DNA of 54,182 nt from Candidatus Falkowbacteria bacterium (GTDB lineage: Bacteria > Patescibacteriota > Patescibacteriia > UBA11705 > JABHMO01): assembly GCA_018674305.1 (NCBI GenBank), contig JABHAL010000007.1, positions 70,976-125,157 on the forward strand, written 5' to 3'. The position numbers and the translations under genes are program-made. The stretch's first letter is position 1; each line of letters starts with the position of its first letter. A model generated the notes under the pieces. The model saw nothing but the letters and a program-made list of their open reading frames with translations, was not told the origin of the DNA and did no database searches. This document shows positions 1 through 7,361 of this stretch, in pieces.

Positions 1-232
1 ACAAAGACTTGGTGTTAAGAAATATGGTGGCCAAACTGTTAGAGCCGGTAATATTTTGATTCGCCAAAGAGGGACAAAAGTTCATCCTGGAAAAAATGTA
101 ATGAAAGGAAAAGATGATACTTTATTTTCAACAATTGATGGAATAGTAGAATTTTCAAAAAAGAAAATGAAGACGTTTACTGGCAAATTGAAAAGACGAA
201 CTTTTATAAGTATTGAACCTGGAAAAAAATAA
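1..232 (+). CDS. rpmA: 50S ribosomal protein L27, 3' part
   Basis: The gene enters from the left edge and is in frame from base 2, with 76 codons visible before TAA at 230-232. The visible peptide begins [11 protein letters not shown] and continues with [12 protein letters not shown] and HPGKNV, the conserved central part of bacterial L27, which lies at the peptidyl-transferase centre of the large subunit. It ends in a lysine- and arginine-rich tail ([15 protein letters not shown]). The N-terminus lies outside the window. A strong hairpin terminator follows after about 18 bases. The partner rplU would be expected upstream but is not visible. Confidence 0.95.
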   Translation, partial: QRLGVKKYGGQTVRAGNILIRQRGTKVHPGKNVMKGKDDTLFSTIDGIVEFSKKKMKTFTGKLKRRTFISIEPGKK

Positions 233-250
233 TCCTCTCAGATAAAGAGA

Positions 251-281
251 AAAGGATGGAGATATGACTCCATCCTTTTTT
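251..281. terminator. Bidirectional rho-independent terminator
   Basis: GGATGGAG (254-261), a six-base loop and CTCCATCC (268-275) form a perfect 8-bp stem, followed by TTTTTT on the plus strand and preceded by AAA. It lies between convergent rpmA (+) and the C39-like gene (-), so it can serve both. Confidence 0.85.
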
Positions 282-284
282 GTT

Positions 285-2093
285 TTATTCAAAACACATA
301 AACTCTGTAAACCAAGCCTCGCCTTCTCCTACCGAATCAATCAAACCAGGAATTTCAATTTCAAAATTGTGACTGCATAATACTTCAGCTTCAGTCGGGT
401 CAAAACATGACCAAAGTTCTGGGTACTTGCAAGCACAATTGAAATCAATCCAGGGCTGACCACGCAAACAAAGTTCCTGTTTAGTCGTTTGCATTACAGC
501 AGGAGAACCAATTGACTCCCCTGTTGAACCGTACCAAATAAATGCCTTCATATTTGAAGGACAACTAACCGTACAAACAATTTCAAAAGGCTCAGGCTCA
601 ACTTCTGGTTCAGGTTCAACTTCTGGCTCAGGCTCAACTTCTGGTTCAGGTTCTACTTCTGGTTCAGGTTCTACCTCTGGCTCAGGCTCAACTTCTGGTT
701 CAGGTTCAACTTCTGGCTCAGGCTCAACTTCTGGTTCAGGTTCTACCTCTGGCTCAGGCTCAACTTCTGGTTCAGGTTCAACTTCTGGCTCAGGTTCTAC
801 CTCTGGCTCTGGTTCTACTTCTGGCTCAGGTTCATCAATGGTAATTGAATATTGACCATATTCACCAGGATTTTGACACTGCTTACTCATATCAACAGTA
901 ATCATTTCATCAAAGCCAGGAATACTCTCCAGTAGTTCTGGGTCACCAATCAAGGTCACCGGCAACTTGTCATAACCCATCTGTTCAAACAAGTCCCAAC
1001 TTTCAAAATTTCTAAGAGTTCCTTGATTATCTACAACAAAGGTTAAACCTTCACCATAAGCTGGCACATTGAAAGTTGGTTTTAACAAAGTACCATGTCG
1101 AATGTACAGCGGTCCCCCATTTGCATAAATAGAAAAGTATTGTTCATTAGCCTGATTAACAGACAATTCAACAACAGCACCTGAAATGTTCCAACTATTA
1201 AAACTTGCCTCTGAAGCAAACTGGTAAACAGAACCGCCATTCGAATCAAAGGTCTGTTTTTCCATTAGATAATAGATGTCATCAACTTTAAATAGTTCTC
1301 GATACGGTTGCCAATCAATCTCACCACCATATTCATAACAGTTGAATTCTTTTTGTGAAATTGAGATAATCTTTTGCCAATCGTAATTGTGAGCATTAAA
1401 CACTGCCTCGTTTTTGATCCAATAAGTCTTGGAGTCTATCAAAATGTAAACCTTTGCATTACCGATCACTTGAACCAGACTACCATCTGGATGCCAGGTC
1501 ACCTTGGAAGTATCCACAACTAAACTAGCGTAATTTGACGTTTTCCAGGAGGCTAGGAATGTTGCGTACGAATAGCTATTGAAAGAACCTTGTGTTTTTC
1601 CAGGATCATGCACAACTACGTTATCCTCTGTTAAGCCAACCACTACCATAAAATGTCCCATCTTGGTTGGGTCCATTTGCACATTAACTGCTACCATCAC
1701 TGGATTATCTTTCTCTAACTTTGCCTGCAAATAGCTCAGTTGGCCAATGTTCTTTTTCACTACCGGCCCTAGCTTGTATTTCCCGGTCAAAACATTAGCT
1801 ATTTGTGTGATGCTAGTTGAATTACCATCATAATATTCAGCATCCAACTGTGGTTGAATATACTCATTATCATACAACCAATCAATAACAATCTTGATCT
1901 CGTCTTCGTCCGCGTCAATTTCTAAATATGTGGAAGCTAACATGACCGCTGAAGTTGGACCGCAATTCATATTATCATCCCAATCACCAGGTGGAGACTG
2001 TGACTTAAATGTCACATTTTCAAGCAACACATCATTTGCCAAAACTGGCCAGCACCAAAACAAAATGAATACACTTAGTAAAAATCTTTTCAT
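285..2093 (-). CDS. Secreted C39-like cysteine peptidase with PEVEPE stalk
   Basis: This 602-residue protein has a signal peptide (residues 1-19, ending VLA-N) and a C39-like papain-fold domain at about residues 25-200. C44 lies in NCGPTSAVML, H147 in MGHFMVVVG, and D163 in VHDP, matching the Cys-His-Asp order of the family. The middle part (about 205-415) is not recognised. A stalk of about 13 EVEPEP repeats follows at about 420-503. The C-terminal ~95 residues are cysteine-rich and probably disulfide-bonded. No ABC transporter is adjacent, so it does not look like a bacteriocin-processing C39 exporter and is more likely an exported peptidase or peptidase-like protein. The start is set by AGGAGG just upstream. 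It is the last gene of a three-gene operon, 9 nt after its neighbour. Function on a specific substrate is unknown. Confidence 0.75.
   Translation of the reverse strand: MKRFLLSVFILFWCWPVLANDVLLENVTFKSQSPPGDWDDNMNCGPTSAVMLASTYLEIDADEDEIKIVIDWLYDNEYIQPQLDAEYYDGNSTSITQIANVLTGKYKLGPVVKKNIGQLSYLQAKLEKDNPVMVAVNVQMDPTKMGHFMVVVGLTEDNVVVHDPGKTQGSFNSYSYATFLASWKTSNYASLVVDTSKVTWHPDGSLVQVIGNAKVYILIDSKTYWIKNEAVFNAHNYDWQKIISISQKEFNCYEYGGEIDWQPYRELFKVDDIYYLMEKQTFDSNGGSVYQFASEASFNSWNISGAVVELSVNQANEQYFSIYANGGPLYIRHGTLLKPTFNVPAYGEGLTFVVDNQGTLRNFESWDLFEQMGYDKLPVTLIGDPELLESIPGFDEMITVDMSKQCQNPGEYGQYSITIDEPEPEVEPEPEVEPEPEVEPEPEVEPEPEVEPEPEVEPEPEVEPEPEVEPEPEVEPEPEVEPEPEVEPEPEVEPEPEVEPEPFEIVCTVSCPSNMKAFIWYGSTGESIGSPAVMQTTKQELCLRGQPWIDFNCACKYPELWSCFDPTEAEVLCSHNFEIEIPGLIDSVGEGEAWFTEFMCFE
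592..833. repeat. 18-bp coding tandem repeat (PEVEPE stalk)
   Basis: About 13 copies of an 18-bp unit of the type GGCTCAGGCTCAACTTCT run in frame through the C39-like gene. Third-position differences (ggc/ggt, aac/tac) distinguish copies without changing the peptide. Such in-frame arrays change length by slippage, so stalk length may vary between strains. Confidence 0.9.
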
Positions 2094-2102
2094 GACGTCC
2101 TC

Positions 2103-2771
2103 CTAAAAAACAAATCTGGAAATGAATTGATAATACATGTCGACTGCTTTACTTTGTTCTGTTTGTCTAAACAACAAGGCAAAGTCAAACACTCCTTGTT
2201 CGCCTTTGGCAATGAATCGCGTCTGTCCTTCGATCAAGCCAGTCTTGATAGTTAAACTAATAGCTTCAACTTCCGGCTGGTATGGGACTTGATAATAATC
2301 ATACTCAGCCACCAACTGCGGATAAATAATCTGCAGAATTTCTGGCCAATCTCCGCTAAGCCCAGGATAGAAATCCACCGAAAACGCCATAAAGTCCGTA
2401 GCATACTTTTCAGTGTTGACCTGCCACTCACCGCCGAAATCTTGATAATAGTCCTCAGGCAAAACTGCGCCTCTGACAATTTGGTTCTCAGTATTTTTAA
2501 TTTCATAGCTCAAACAGTTTATAGATTCATGTTTAACAATTCGCCAATCAGCGGGAAACTGAAAACTGATTTCGTCTTCATGTAATTGCCAATCTAGAGT
2601 CGCTTGCTCAGCAATATTATCATCTGAACTCAAATTTACTGTCTGACTATTTTCCCAAGAATAATCTTCTTCTAGCTCAACATGACGAACACAGCCCGGC
2701 GTAAAGACTATCCACATTGTTACTAAGATCACCACATACAAAAGAATCCCCATTTTCTCCAATCTACACAT
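2103..2771 (-). CDS. Putative exported or lipid-anchored protein, unknown function
   Basis: This 222-residue protein was not recognised. The N-terminus has a hydrophobic stretch (ILLYVVILVTMWIVF) followed by TPGC, which resembles a lipobox but with a poor -1 to -3 match, so it may be a lipoprotein or a single-span membrane protein. The rest is acidic and aromatic-rich with alternating beta-like segments. AAGGAG lies upstream of the ATG. It sits between a clear lipoprotein gene (12 nt upstream) and the C39-like gene (9 nt downstream), so the three are probably co-transcribed and co-exported. Confidence 0.6.
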   Translation of the reverse strand: MCRLEKMGILLYVVILVTMWIVFTPGCVRHVELEEDYSWENSQTVNLSSDDNIAEQATLDWQLHEDEISFQFPADWRIVKHESINCLSYEIKNTENQIVRGAVLPEDYYQDFGGEWQVNTEKYATDFMAFSVDFYPGLSGDWPEILQIIYPQLVAEYDYYQVPYQPEVEAISLTIKTGLIEGQTRFIAKGEQGVFDFALLFRQTEQSKAVDMYYQFISRFVF

Positions 2772-2783
2772 AACTTTCTCCTT

Positions 2784-3437
2784 TTAATTTAGAGTTACCG
2801 CTCGCCAAGGAAACTTATTCATAATTTGATTGACATAAGTTCTACTTGTTCCCTGATAGAGCATGATCATTTCGTGAACCTGTTCGCCATTTTGCACCAA
2901 AATAGTTGGTGCATTCCAATAATGATTTGTATTCCAATTAAGCTCAACTACTTGTCTCTGTCCAACATCAACGACGCGATGAGAGAAATAATTCGACTGA
3001 TATTTTTGTTCTAAATACTCTTCCCAATTTATTGGTAAACGAGCATCACTGATTTTTATCAAGAACAAACTGTAGTCAGCTTTGCTTTTTCTTTCTTCTC
3101 TGGCCCCTTTCTCATCCACTTCAATAAGACAAAACAAAATTGAACGTCCAACCTGCTTAACAATGTAAATGTTTTTACTTAATAGCTGAGGATCCTTGAG
3201 CCATAAAATTGGAAAATTGAAAATTTGTAATTTACTGGCTTCCCATTTACGTGGATTATACCCGAAAGCTGATACTCCAACATTTCCGTTTGAAGCTAAA
3301 CGAACATCTGGATCAATTACCTTAATTTTCTCATAATCAATTGGTTCATTGGTTCTAGCTTTCCTAAATTGTAGTTCTGGTTGACTTGCACATGAAACGA
3401 GAAATACGCTTAGTAAAAACAAACATACCTTTTTCAT
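2784..3437 (-). CDS. Putative lipoprotein, unknown function
   Basis: This 217-residue protein starts MKKVCLFLLSVFLVSCASQ. The basic n-region, hydrophobic core and LVSC lipobox predict lipidation at C16. The mature part is not recognised; it is mixed alpha/beta with a TSRTYVNQIMNKFPW segment near the end. It is the first gene of the operon that continues into the 222-residue protein and the C39-like peptidase. A G-rich ribosome binding site (GGGGGG) precedes the ATG, and two small dyads lie in the leader. Confidence 0.7.
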   Translation of the reverse strand: MKKVCLFLLSVFLVSCASQPELQFRKARTNEPIDYEKIKVIDPDVRLASNGNVGVSAFGYNPRKWEASKLQIFNFPILWLKDPQLLSKNIYIVKQVGRSILFCLIEVDEKGAREERKSKADYSLFLIKISDARLPINWEEYLEQKYQSNYFSHRVVDVGQRQVVELNWNTNHYWNAPTILVQNGEQVHEMIMLYQGTSRTYVNQIMNKFPWRAVTLN

Positions 3438-3450
3438 TTTACGCCCCCCT

Positions 3451-3481
3451 AATTGTCAATGAACAATTCGCCACTCTGGCG
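3451..3481 (-). promoter_or_regulatory. Two adjacent dyads in the lipoprotein operon leader
   Basis: AATTGT-ACAATT (3451-3468) and CGCCA-ctc-TGGCG (3469-3481) are back-to-back palindromes immediately upstream of the ribosome binding site of the operon read leftwards. They could be operator half-sites or a leader hairpin. No factor can be assigned. Confidence 0.35.
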
Positions 3482-3486
3482 ATAAT

Positions 3487-3976
3487 GACCAATTAATCAA
3501 TTGATCAAACTCTAAATAAATTCAAAAGTTGAAACACAAATTATTTACAACTTTCCACTATTGCTCCAAATATCTTTGTAATCTCTATTGCCTCCACAAT
3601 TAAAAAATTTCGCTGATTTTCCAACTCTGATTGATTTTGTGAAATATAACAAAGACTCAACCACAATCTACTTTCCTTAACTTCTTTACGGCAAATTTTA
3701 GATCTGAACACAAAATCCTTTTTACTAAAAGCTTCATTAGCCTCAATATAATTTGCAGCCACCGAACCGCTTGAGCGAATTAACTGTTTACTGTCTTCTC
3801 TATTACCAATGGTAGTGACTAATTCTTTAATAAATGCACGGCAATTAGCAGCAAATCGCTCTGTCCTTTCTTCAAGGTCGTATTTTTTTTCTTTTTTATT
3901 CATATACTTGTTTTCAATTTAGATAATTGTTATTTGAAATTTATTTAGGATTTAGAAATTGGTCAATTGATTAATT
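3487..3976. mobile_element. Four-helix-bundle gene cassette with inverted terminal repeats
   Basis: The left flank (3487-3530, beginning GACCAATTAATCAATTGATC and continuing through CTCTAAATAAATT) and the right flank (about 3935-3976, with AAATTTATTTAGGATTTAG and then GGTCAATTGATTAATT) are imperfect inverted repeats enclosing the gene at 3541-3903. A gene-less sequence at 9012-9144 carries both ends. This suggests a movable cassette, although no transposase is present. Confidence 0.55.
3541..3903 (-). CDS. Four helix bundle protein (S23/IVP family)
   Basis: This 120-residue protein matches the four-helix-bundle family first seen in 23S rRNA intervening sequences. The hallmark stretch is KQLIRSSGSVAANYIEANEA at about residues 39-58, followed by a basic helix (SKICRKEVKESRLWL) and a final helix ending IFGAIVESCK. 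Length is normal for the family. It is related in fold to the Avd accessory protein of diversity-generating retroelements, but no reverse transcriptase or template repeat is nearby. No clear ribosome binding site is seen. The gene is free-standing inside inverted repeats. Biochemical function is unknown. Confidence 0.85.
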   Translation of the reverse strand: MNKKEKKYDLEERTERFAANCRAFIKELVTTIGNREDSKQLIRSSGSVAANYIEANEAFSKKDFVFRSKICRKEVKESRLWLSLCYISQNQSELENQRNFLIVEAIEITKIFGAIVESCK

Positions 3977-4032
3977 CTACTTCTATTGTTAAACACTTCT
4001 CTCCAAGATTCAAGAAAAATGTTATCCACGTC

Positions 4033-4088
4033 CGTCAAGATTTTCAGAAACTAATTTTACTCATAGAAAAAAGTAAAAAATCTTGACG
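4033..4088. repeat. Inverted repeat CGTCAAGATTTT
   Basis: CGTCAAGATTTT (4033-4044) and AAAATCTTGACG (4077-4088) are perfect 12-bp inverted repeats separated by 32 bases, upstream of the promoter for the first HAD gene. The following GTCGACAAGATTTGACG echoes part of the motif. Could be an operator or a hairpin. Confidence 0.45.
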
Positions 4089-4111
4089 AGGTAGGTCGAC
4101 AAGATTTGACG

Positions 4112-4140
4112 TTGACAATATGGCTGATTTAAATTAAACT
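4112..4140 (+). promoter_or_regulatory. Promoter of first HAD gene
   Basis: TTGACA (4112-4117), a 17-nt spacer and TAAACT (4135-4140, 4/6 to TATAAT) lie about 55 nt upstream of the ATG at 4196. Good spacing and a perfect -35. Confidence 0.5.
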
Positions 4141-4195
4141 AGTTTAAAGTTCTTTTAAGGGATTACTTTCTTTAACATTTTTCCCAGGAGATAAA

Positions 4196-5032
4196 ATGGG
4201 CGCAAAGATGATTTTACTTGATCTGGACAAAACCATTCTTGATATCAACATGCAAATAACTGACTTGCGAATTATTGAAGAGATTGCCAGACTACAGGCT
4301 GATGGTTGGCGAATTGGACTAAACTCAGACCGTCACTTTAATTCGGTAATGCATTTTCAAAGAATATTGCAAACTAACGGTCCAATTATTGCGGAAAAAG
4401 GCAATATTGTTCGCTTAAGCCCTAACGTCAGTTCTTCTGGGTATTTAGTTGATGCTAGGCGAGATCATTTTGAGTCACTGTATATGAGATTTGTAAATAG
4501 TCTACGTAGAAACGATTCTCAAATTCTTGTCACTTCTGGGGACACCATGGATTGGCTAAGAATCCTGAGGCCACTCAAAGAAGATCCAGCCAAACCAGTT
4601 GTTATTGTAAATGGTGAACGGCAATACAGTTTTGCGTTTTACGCAAAACTGCTTGACCCTACTGGTTTTAGTCTTAATCCTAAACTTATGTCACTACTTG
4701 TAGAAAGAGCAGTAAATATGTTTAGGGAAATTCTTGGAGTTACACCTATAATTGACGTCAATCTACATGAATACTGTGCTTGTATCTTGCATCATCCTGA
4801 CTCAAGTAAAACGCAGGGAATCAAAACTCTTCAGGGTTTAATAAATATCGATTTCCTGGCTATTGTTGGTGATTCAGACTCAGACATTATTGACCTGCCA
4901 AGAGTTATCCATACTGCAGTTGCCAACGCGACAGATAATCTCAAGGCTCGCTCCAAGTTTGTTTCACAAAAAAAATTAGCCACAGGTGCAATTGAATGTC
5001 TGCAGTTCATTGAGAAAACCAGAAAGGCTTAA
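4196..5032 (+). CDS. HAD superfamily phosphatase, paralog 1
   Basis: This 278-residue protein has the HAD nucleophile motif DLDKT (D9, D11, T13), a SDR-type motif II (GLNSDRHFN), and a C-terminal metal-binding motif GDSDSDIIDLP. The insert between motif II and the C-terminal motifs, and the order of elements, resemble HAD-IIB (Cof / mannosyl-3-phosphoglycerate phosphatase-like) enzymes. The substrate cannot be read from sequence. CCAGGAG (4184-4190) sets the start. It is paralogous to the next gene: both share the pattern GW-IGL-SDR followed by NGP and E-G-I. It has its own promoter and terminator, so it is transcribed alone. Confidence 0.8.
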   Translation: MGAKMILLDLDKTILDINMQITDLRIIEEIARLQADGWRIGLNSDRHFNSVMHFQRILQTNGPIIAEKGNIVRLSPNVSSSGYLVDARRDHFESLYMRFVNSLRRNDSQILVTSGDTMDWLRILRPLKEDPAKPVVIVNGERQYSFAFYAKLLDPTGFSLNPKLMSLLVERAVNMFREILGVTPIIDVNLHEYCACILHHPDSSKTQGIKTLQGLINIDFLAIVGDSDSDIIDLPRVIHTAVANATDNLKARSKFVSQKKLATGAIECLQFIEKTRKA

Positions 5033-5040
5033 TAAACCAA

Positions 5041-5070
5041 AACTGTTCTGAAAATCAGAACAGTTTTTTA
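5041..5070 (+). terminator. Rho-independent terminator
   Basis: AACTGTTCTG (5041-5050) and CAGAACAGTT (5056-5065) form a perfect 10-bp stem with an AAAAT loop, followed by TTTTA. It ends the first HAD gene. Confidence 0.85.
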
Positions 5071-5071
5071 T

Positions 5072-5098
5072 TTGACAAAAACTTGATTTAATTATAAT
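5072..5098 (+). promoter_or_regulatory. Promoter of second HAD gene
   Basis: TTGACA (5072-5077) and TATAAT (5093-5098) with a 15-nt spacer; an overlapping TAATAT at 5095 gives a 17-nt spacer. GGAGG at 5122-5126 and ATG at 5132 follow. Confidence 0.6.
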
Positions 5099-5131
5099 AT
5101 AATAACTCGTTCCTTAAAATCGGAGGCCGTC

Positions 5132-6010
5132 ATGAGCAAAACTTTAATTCTGATTGATATCGACAGAACCATCATCAACGAAAAAGCAGAAATCACTGAC
5201 CCGACTCTAGCTACAAAAATTGCCCAAATGGTTGAGCAGGGCTGGGAAATTGGACTATGTTCTGACAGACCAACTGATGAATTAGAATATTTTGCAAGAT
5301 TTCTCCCCGTGAATGGACCACTTGTTGGTGAAATGGGTGCAGTTATCGAATTTCCTGAGTTGCAAAACTCTTTAGAATCTACCCATATGCTCTTGAGCAC
5401 CAGGATATCTTTGGGCTTCCTTGATATAAGAAATAAATTTATTGTAAGATTAATCGACATATCAAGAGAAGACTACCTGCACATCACTCTAGGTAGAAAC
5501 TCCATAGAACATGAACGTAGAATTCTAGCAGATCATCAGCAAGGTATACGTTACATTTATGTAGACATTGCCAGAGAACACAGTTTTGCCATGAGCATGC
5601 GTGTGTTTGGACCTGATGGTCCAGAAAAATGCGGTCAAATTATTGAAGACCTCGCCGAGTTTGCAAAAAGAGATTTTGCAGATCAATTTGGTAACAATCT
5701 TGAAATGGAAAGCCAAAGCTTCTCTCCAATGCTCTATGTCAATCCCGAAGAATGGGGTTGCGTTATTGTTCATTTTCCAACTAATGGAAAAAACAAAGCT
5801 GGTCAAGCCTTGCTGGACAAGTATGATTATGACCGAATCTTCATGATCGGAGACACTTCTTTTGACGACCTAAAGGACACTGAACGAGTTGTTCAACTCG
5901 GAGTGGCCAACGCCTGGGACGATTACAAAAATGTTTGTCAATTTGTCGCAGGAAGAAAGTACGCCTCCGGCGTGATTGATTGCCTAGCCTGGGCTGAACA
6001 AAACGCGTAA
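5132..6010 (+). CDS. HAD superfamily phosphatase, paralog 2
   Basis: This 292-residue HAD hydrolase starts with DIDRT (D9, D11, T13), has GLCSDRPTDE as motif II region, and ends with GDTSFDDLKDTERVVQLGVANA, a typical motif IV and following loop. The middle cap region is HAD-II-like. GGAGG six bases upstream supports the start. Its closest visible relative is the preceding gene, so the pair arose by tandem duplication and then diverged in the cap, which suggests different substrates. Separate promoters and terminators mean independent control. No specific substrate is claimed. Confidence 0.8.
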   Translation: MSKTLILIDIDRTIINEKAEITDPTLATKIAQMVEQGWEIGLCSDRPTDELEYFARFLPVNGPLVGEMGAVIEFPELQNSLESTHMLLSTRISLGFLDIRNKFIVRLIDISREDYLHITLGRNSIEHERRILADHQQGIRYIYVDIAREHSFAMSMRVFGPDGPEKCGQIIEDLAEFAKRDFADQFGNNLEMESQSFSPMLYVNPEEWGCVIVHFPTNGKNKAGQALLDKYDYDRIFMIGDTSFDDLKDTERVVQLGVANAWDDYKNVCQFVAGRKYASGVIDCLAWAEQNA

Positions 6011-6017
6011 AACCAAA

Positions 6018-6050
6018 AACGCTCCACTAAACTCGTGGAGCGTTCTTTAT
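6018..6050. terminator. Bidirectional terminator
   Basis: AACGCTCCAC (6018-6027) and GTGGAGCGTT (6035-6044) form a perfect 10-bp stem with a 7-nt loop, followed by CTTTATTTT. It lies between convergent genes ending at 6010 (+) and 6060 (-). Confidence 0.85.
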
Positions 6051-6059
6051 TTTATTTAA

Positions 6060-7358
6060 CTATTTTTTACTATTTCTAACAGTAAAAGCTACTGCAAATA
6101 CTAATAAAAGCAAGATAAACGAACCAATTATAATAAACAAATCCTTATCCGAAGTTTCAGCCGGTTTATCTTCAATTACAGACGGCTCCTCAACTACTGG
6201 CTCCTCCACTTTTGGAAACATTCCTTTGTAATATTCATCTTGTTCTAGGTTACTTAACTGCATTTTTACTTTTTCACTATCACCAGAAATCTGATTTGCC
6301 AAATCAATATAATATTTTACTTCTTTGGCATTTTCACCATCAAAGTCTGTACACAAATAAATTCTCGCATTTTCCAAGAAACCCAAAGCTCTTTCTTCTT
6401 CTGAGAAAACATTATCACCAGTAACTTTTTCCAATGTTTTTTCTGCCAATTCTTTATACAAACCTCCGTAACACATAGATTTAGATACTCTAGCAAAAGG
6501 CAAATAGGCTCGTGCTAACATGAAATAATCTTCAGCTGCTGTGTTATCCTTCACTGAGTCCTTTGTGTATGCTAAATTATTATAAACATCCCAATGTGCA
6601 ATTCCGAAAACGATATTATCTTCATGAGTAGGTTCAAAGTCAATTAAATCCCATTTTACGGTATTTTCTTCAATCGTATAACCAGTAGGTTCTATAATTA
6701 ACGGCGGATCATAAAGATCTAAAACAGAATTACGAGGACCAACCATATCCATTTCTAAATATTTTATTAAATCATAATCACTAGGAAATTTAACTTCGAT
6801 TAAAGCTGATTCAATTTCATCCTTCCACCCCTGACCGGTTTCCAAAACATAGTAAGAGTAGTTGCGCGCCATGTCACTATAGCCACCACCACTGGACGGC
6901 AAAAAATACTCAACTTCAACTACCGTTTCATCTGCAGCAAAGGTCATATCCCAAGCAATCCAATCATCTTGATAACTTGCTTCATTCAATTTGATATTTT
7001 CAGTTTCTACTTCTTGATCATTCACTCTAACGGTGAACTCTTTCGGCATATTTGGGTCTCCCCACAAATTCAAACTCATCAAATCTTCCATTGGAAAGCC
7101 AACCTGCATGTCAACCGGCTCTTCACTGTTATAAAAAACAAATTCAGCCGACACTTTAGCATTATATAAATAATAATGGCTATTCATTTCATCTGGTTGA
7201 ATATCAATCCTTACATGTTCAGATTTCATTTGAATATCCGAACTTTTCAAAGCTTTAATTGTAGCACCAGGATGAACTATAGGTGCCATATCCGCTGAAG
7301 CATTTCCTCCTATTAAAATAACTGTGAAAAAAATCACTAAAACCATTACTTTTTTCAT
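6060..7358 (-). CDS. Membrane-anchored surface protein, DUF4424-like
   Basis: This 432-residue protein has a signal peptide (1-22, ending ASA-D), a large extracytoplasmic beta-rich domain and a C-terminal membrane span (FIIIGSFILLLLVFAVAF) before NSKK, so it is type I anchored. The early segment (APIVHPGATIKALKSSDIQMKS) and the following beta strands resemble DUF4424 proteins; this is from memory of the family pattern and is not certain. A proline/glutamate-rich stretch (VEEPVVEEPSVIEDKPAE) links the ectodomain to the membrane. It starts 3 nt after the HAD-kinase fusion, so the two are co-transcribed. Confidence 0.65.
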   Translation of the reverse strand: MKKVMVLVIFFTVILIGGNASADMAPIVHPGATIKALKSSDIQMKSEHVRIDIQPDEMNSHYYLYNAKVSAEFVFYNSEEPVDMQVGFPMEDLMSLNLWGDPNMPKEFTVRVNDQEVETENIKLNEASYQDDWIAWDMTFAADETVVEVEYFLPSSGGGYSDMARNYSYYVLETGQGWKDEIESALIEVKFPSDYDLIKYLEMDMVGPRNSVLDLYDPPLIIEPTGYTIEENTVKWDLIDFEPTHEDNIVFGIAHWDVYNNLAYTKDSVKDNTAAEDYFMLARAYLPFARVSKSMCYGGLYKELAEKTLEKVTGDNVFSEEERALGFLENARIYLCTDFDGENAKEVKYYIDLANQISGDSEKVKMQLSNLEQDEYYKGMFPKVEEPVVEEPSVIEDKPAETSDKDLFIIIGSFILLLLVFAVAFTVRNSKK

Positions 7359-7361
7359 AAC

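Noticed and set aside
285-2093. Bacteriocin-processing C39 ABC exporter
   Set aside because: There is a peptidase-like domain but no transmembrane ABC transporter part and no double-glycine leader peptide gene nearby.
3541-3903. Diversity-generating retroelement accessory gene (avd)
   Set aside because: The protein fold family is related, but no reverse transcriptase, template repeat or variable repeat is present nearby.
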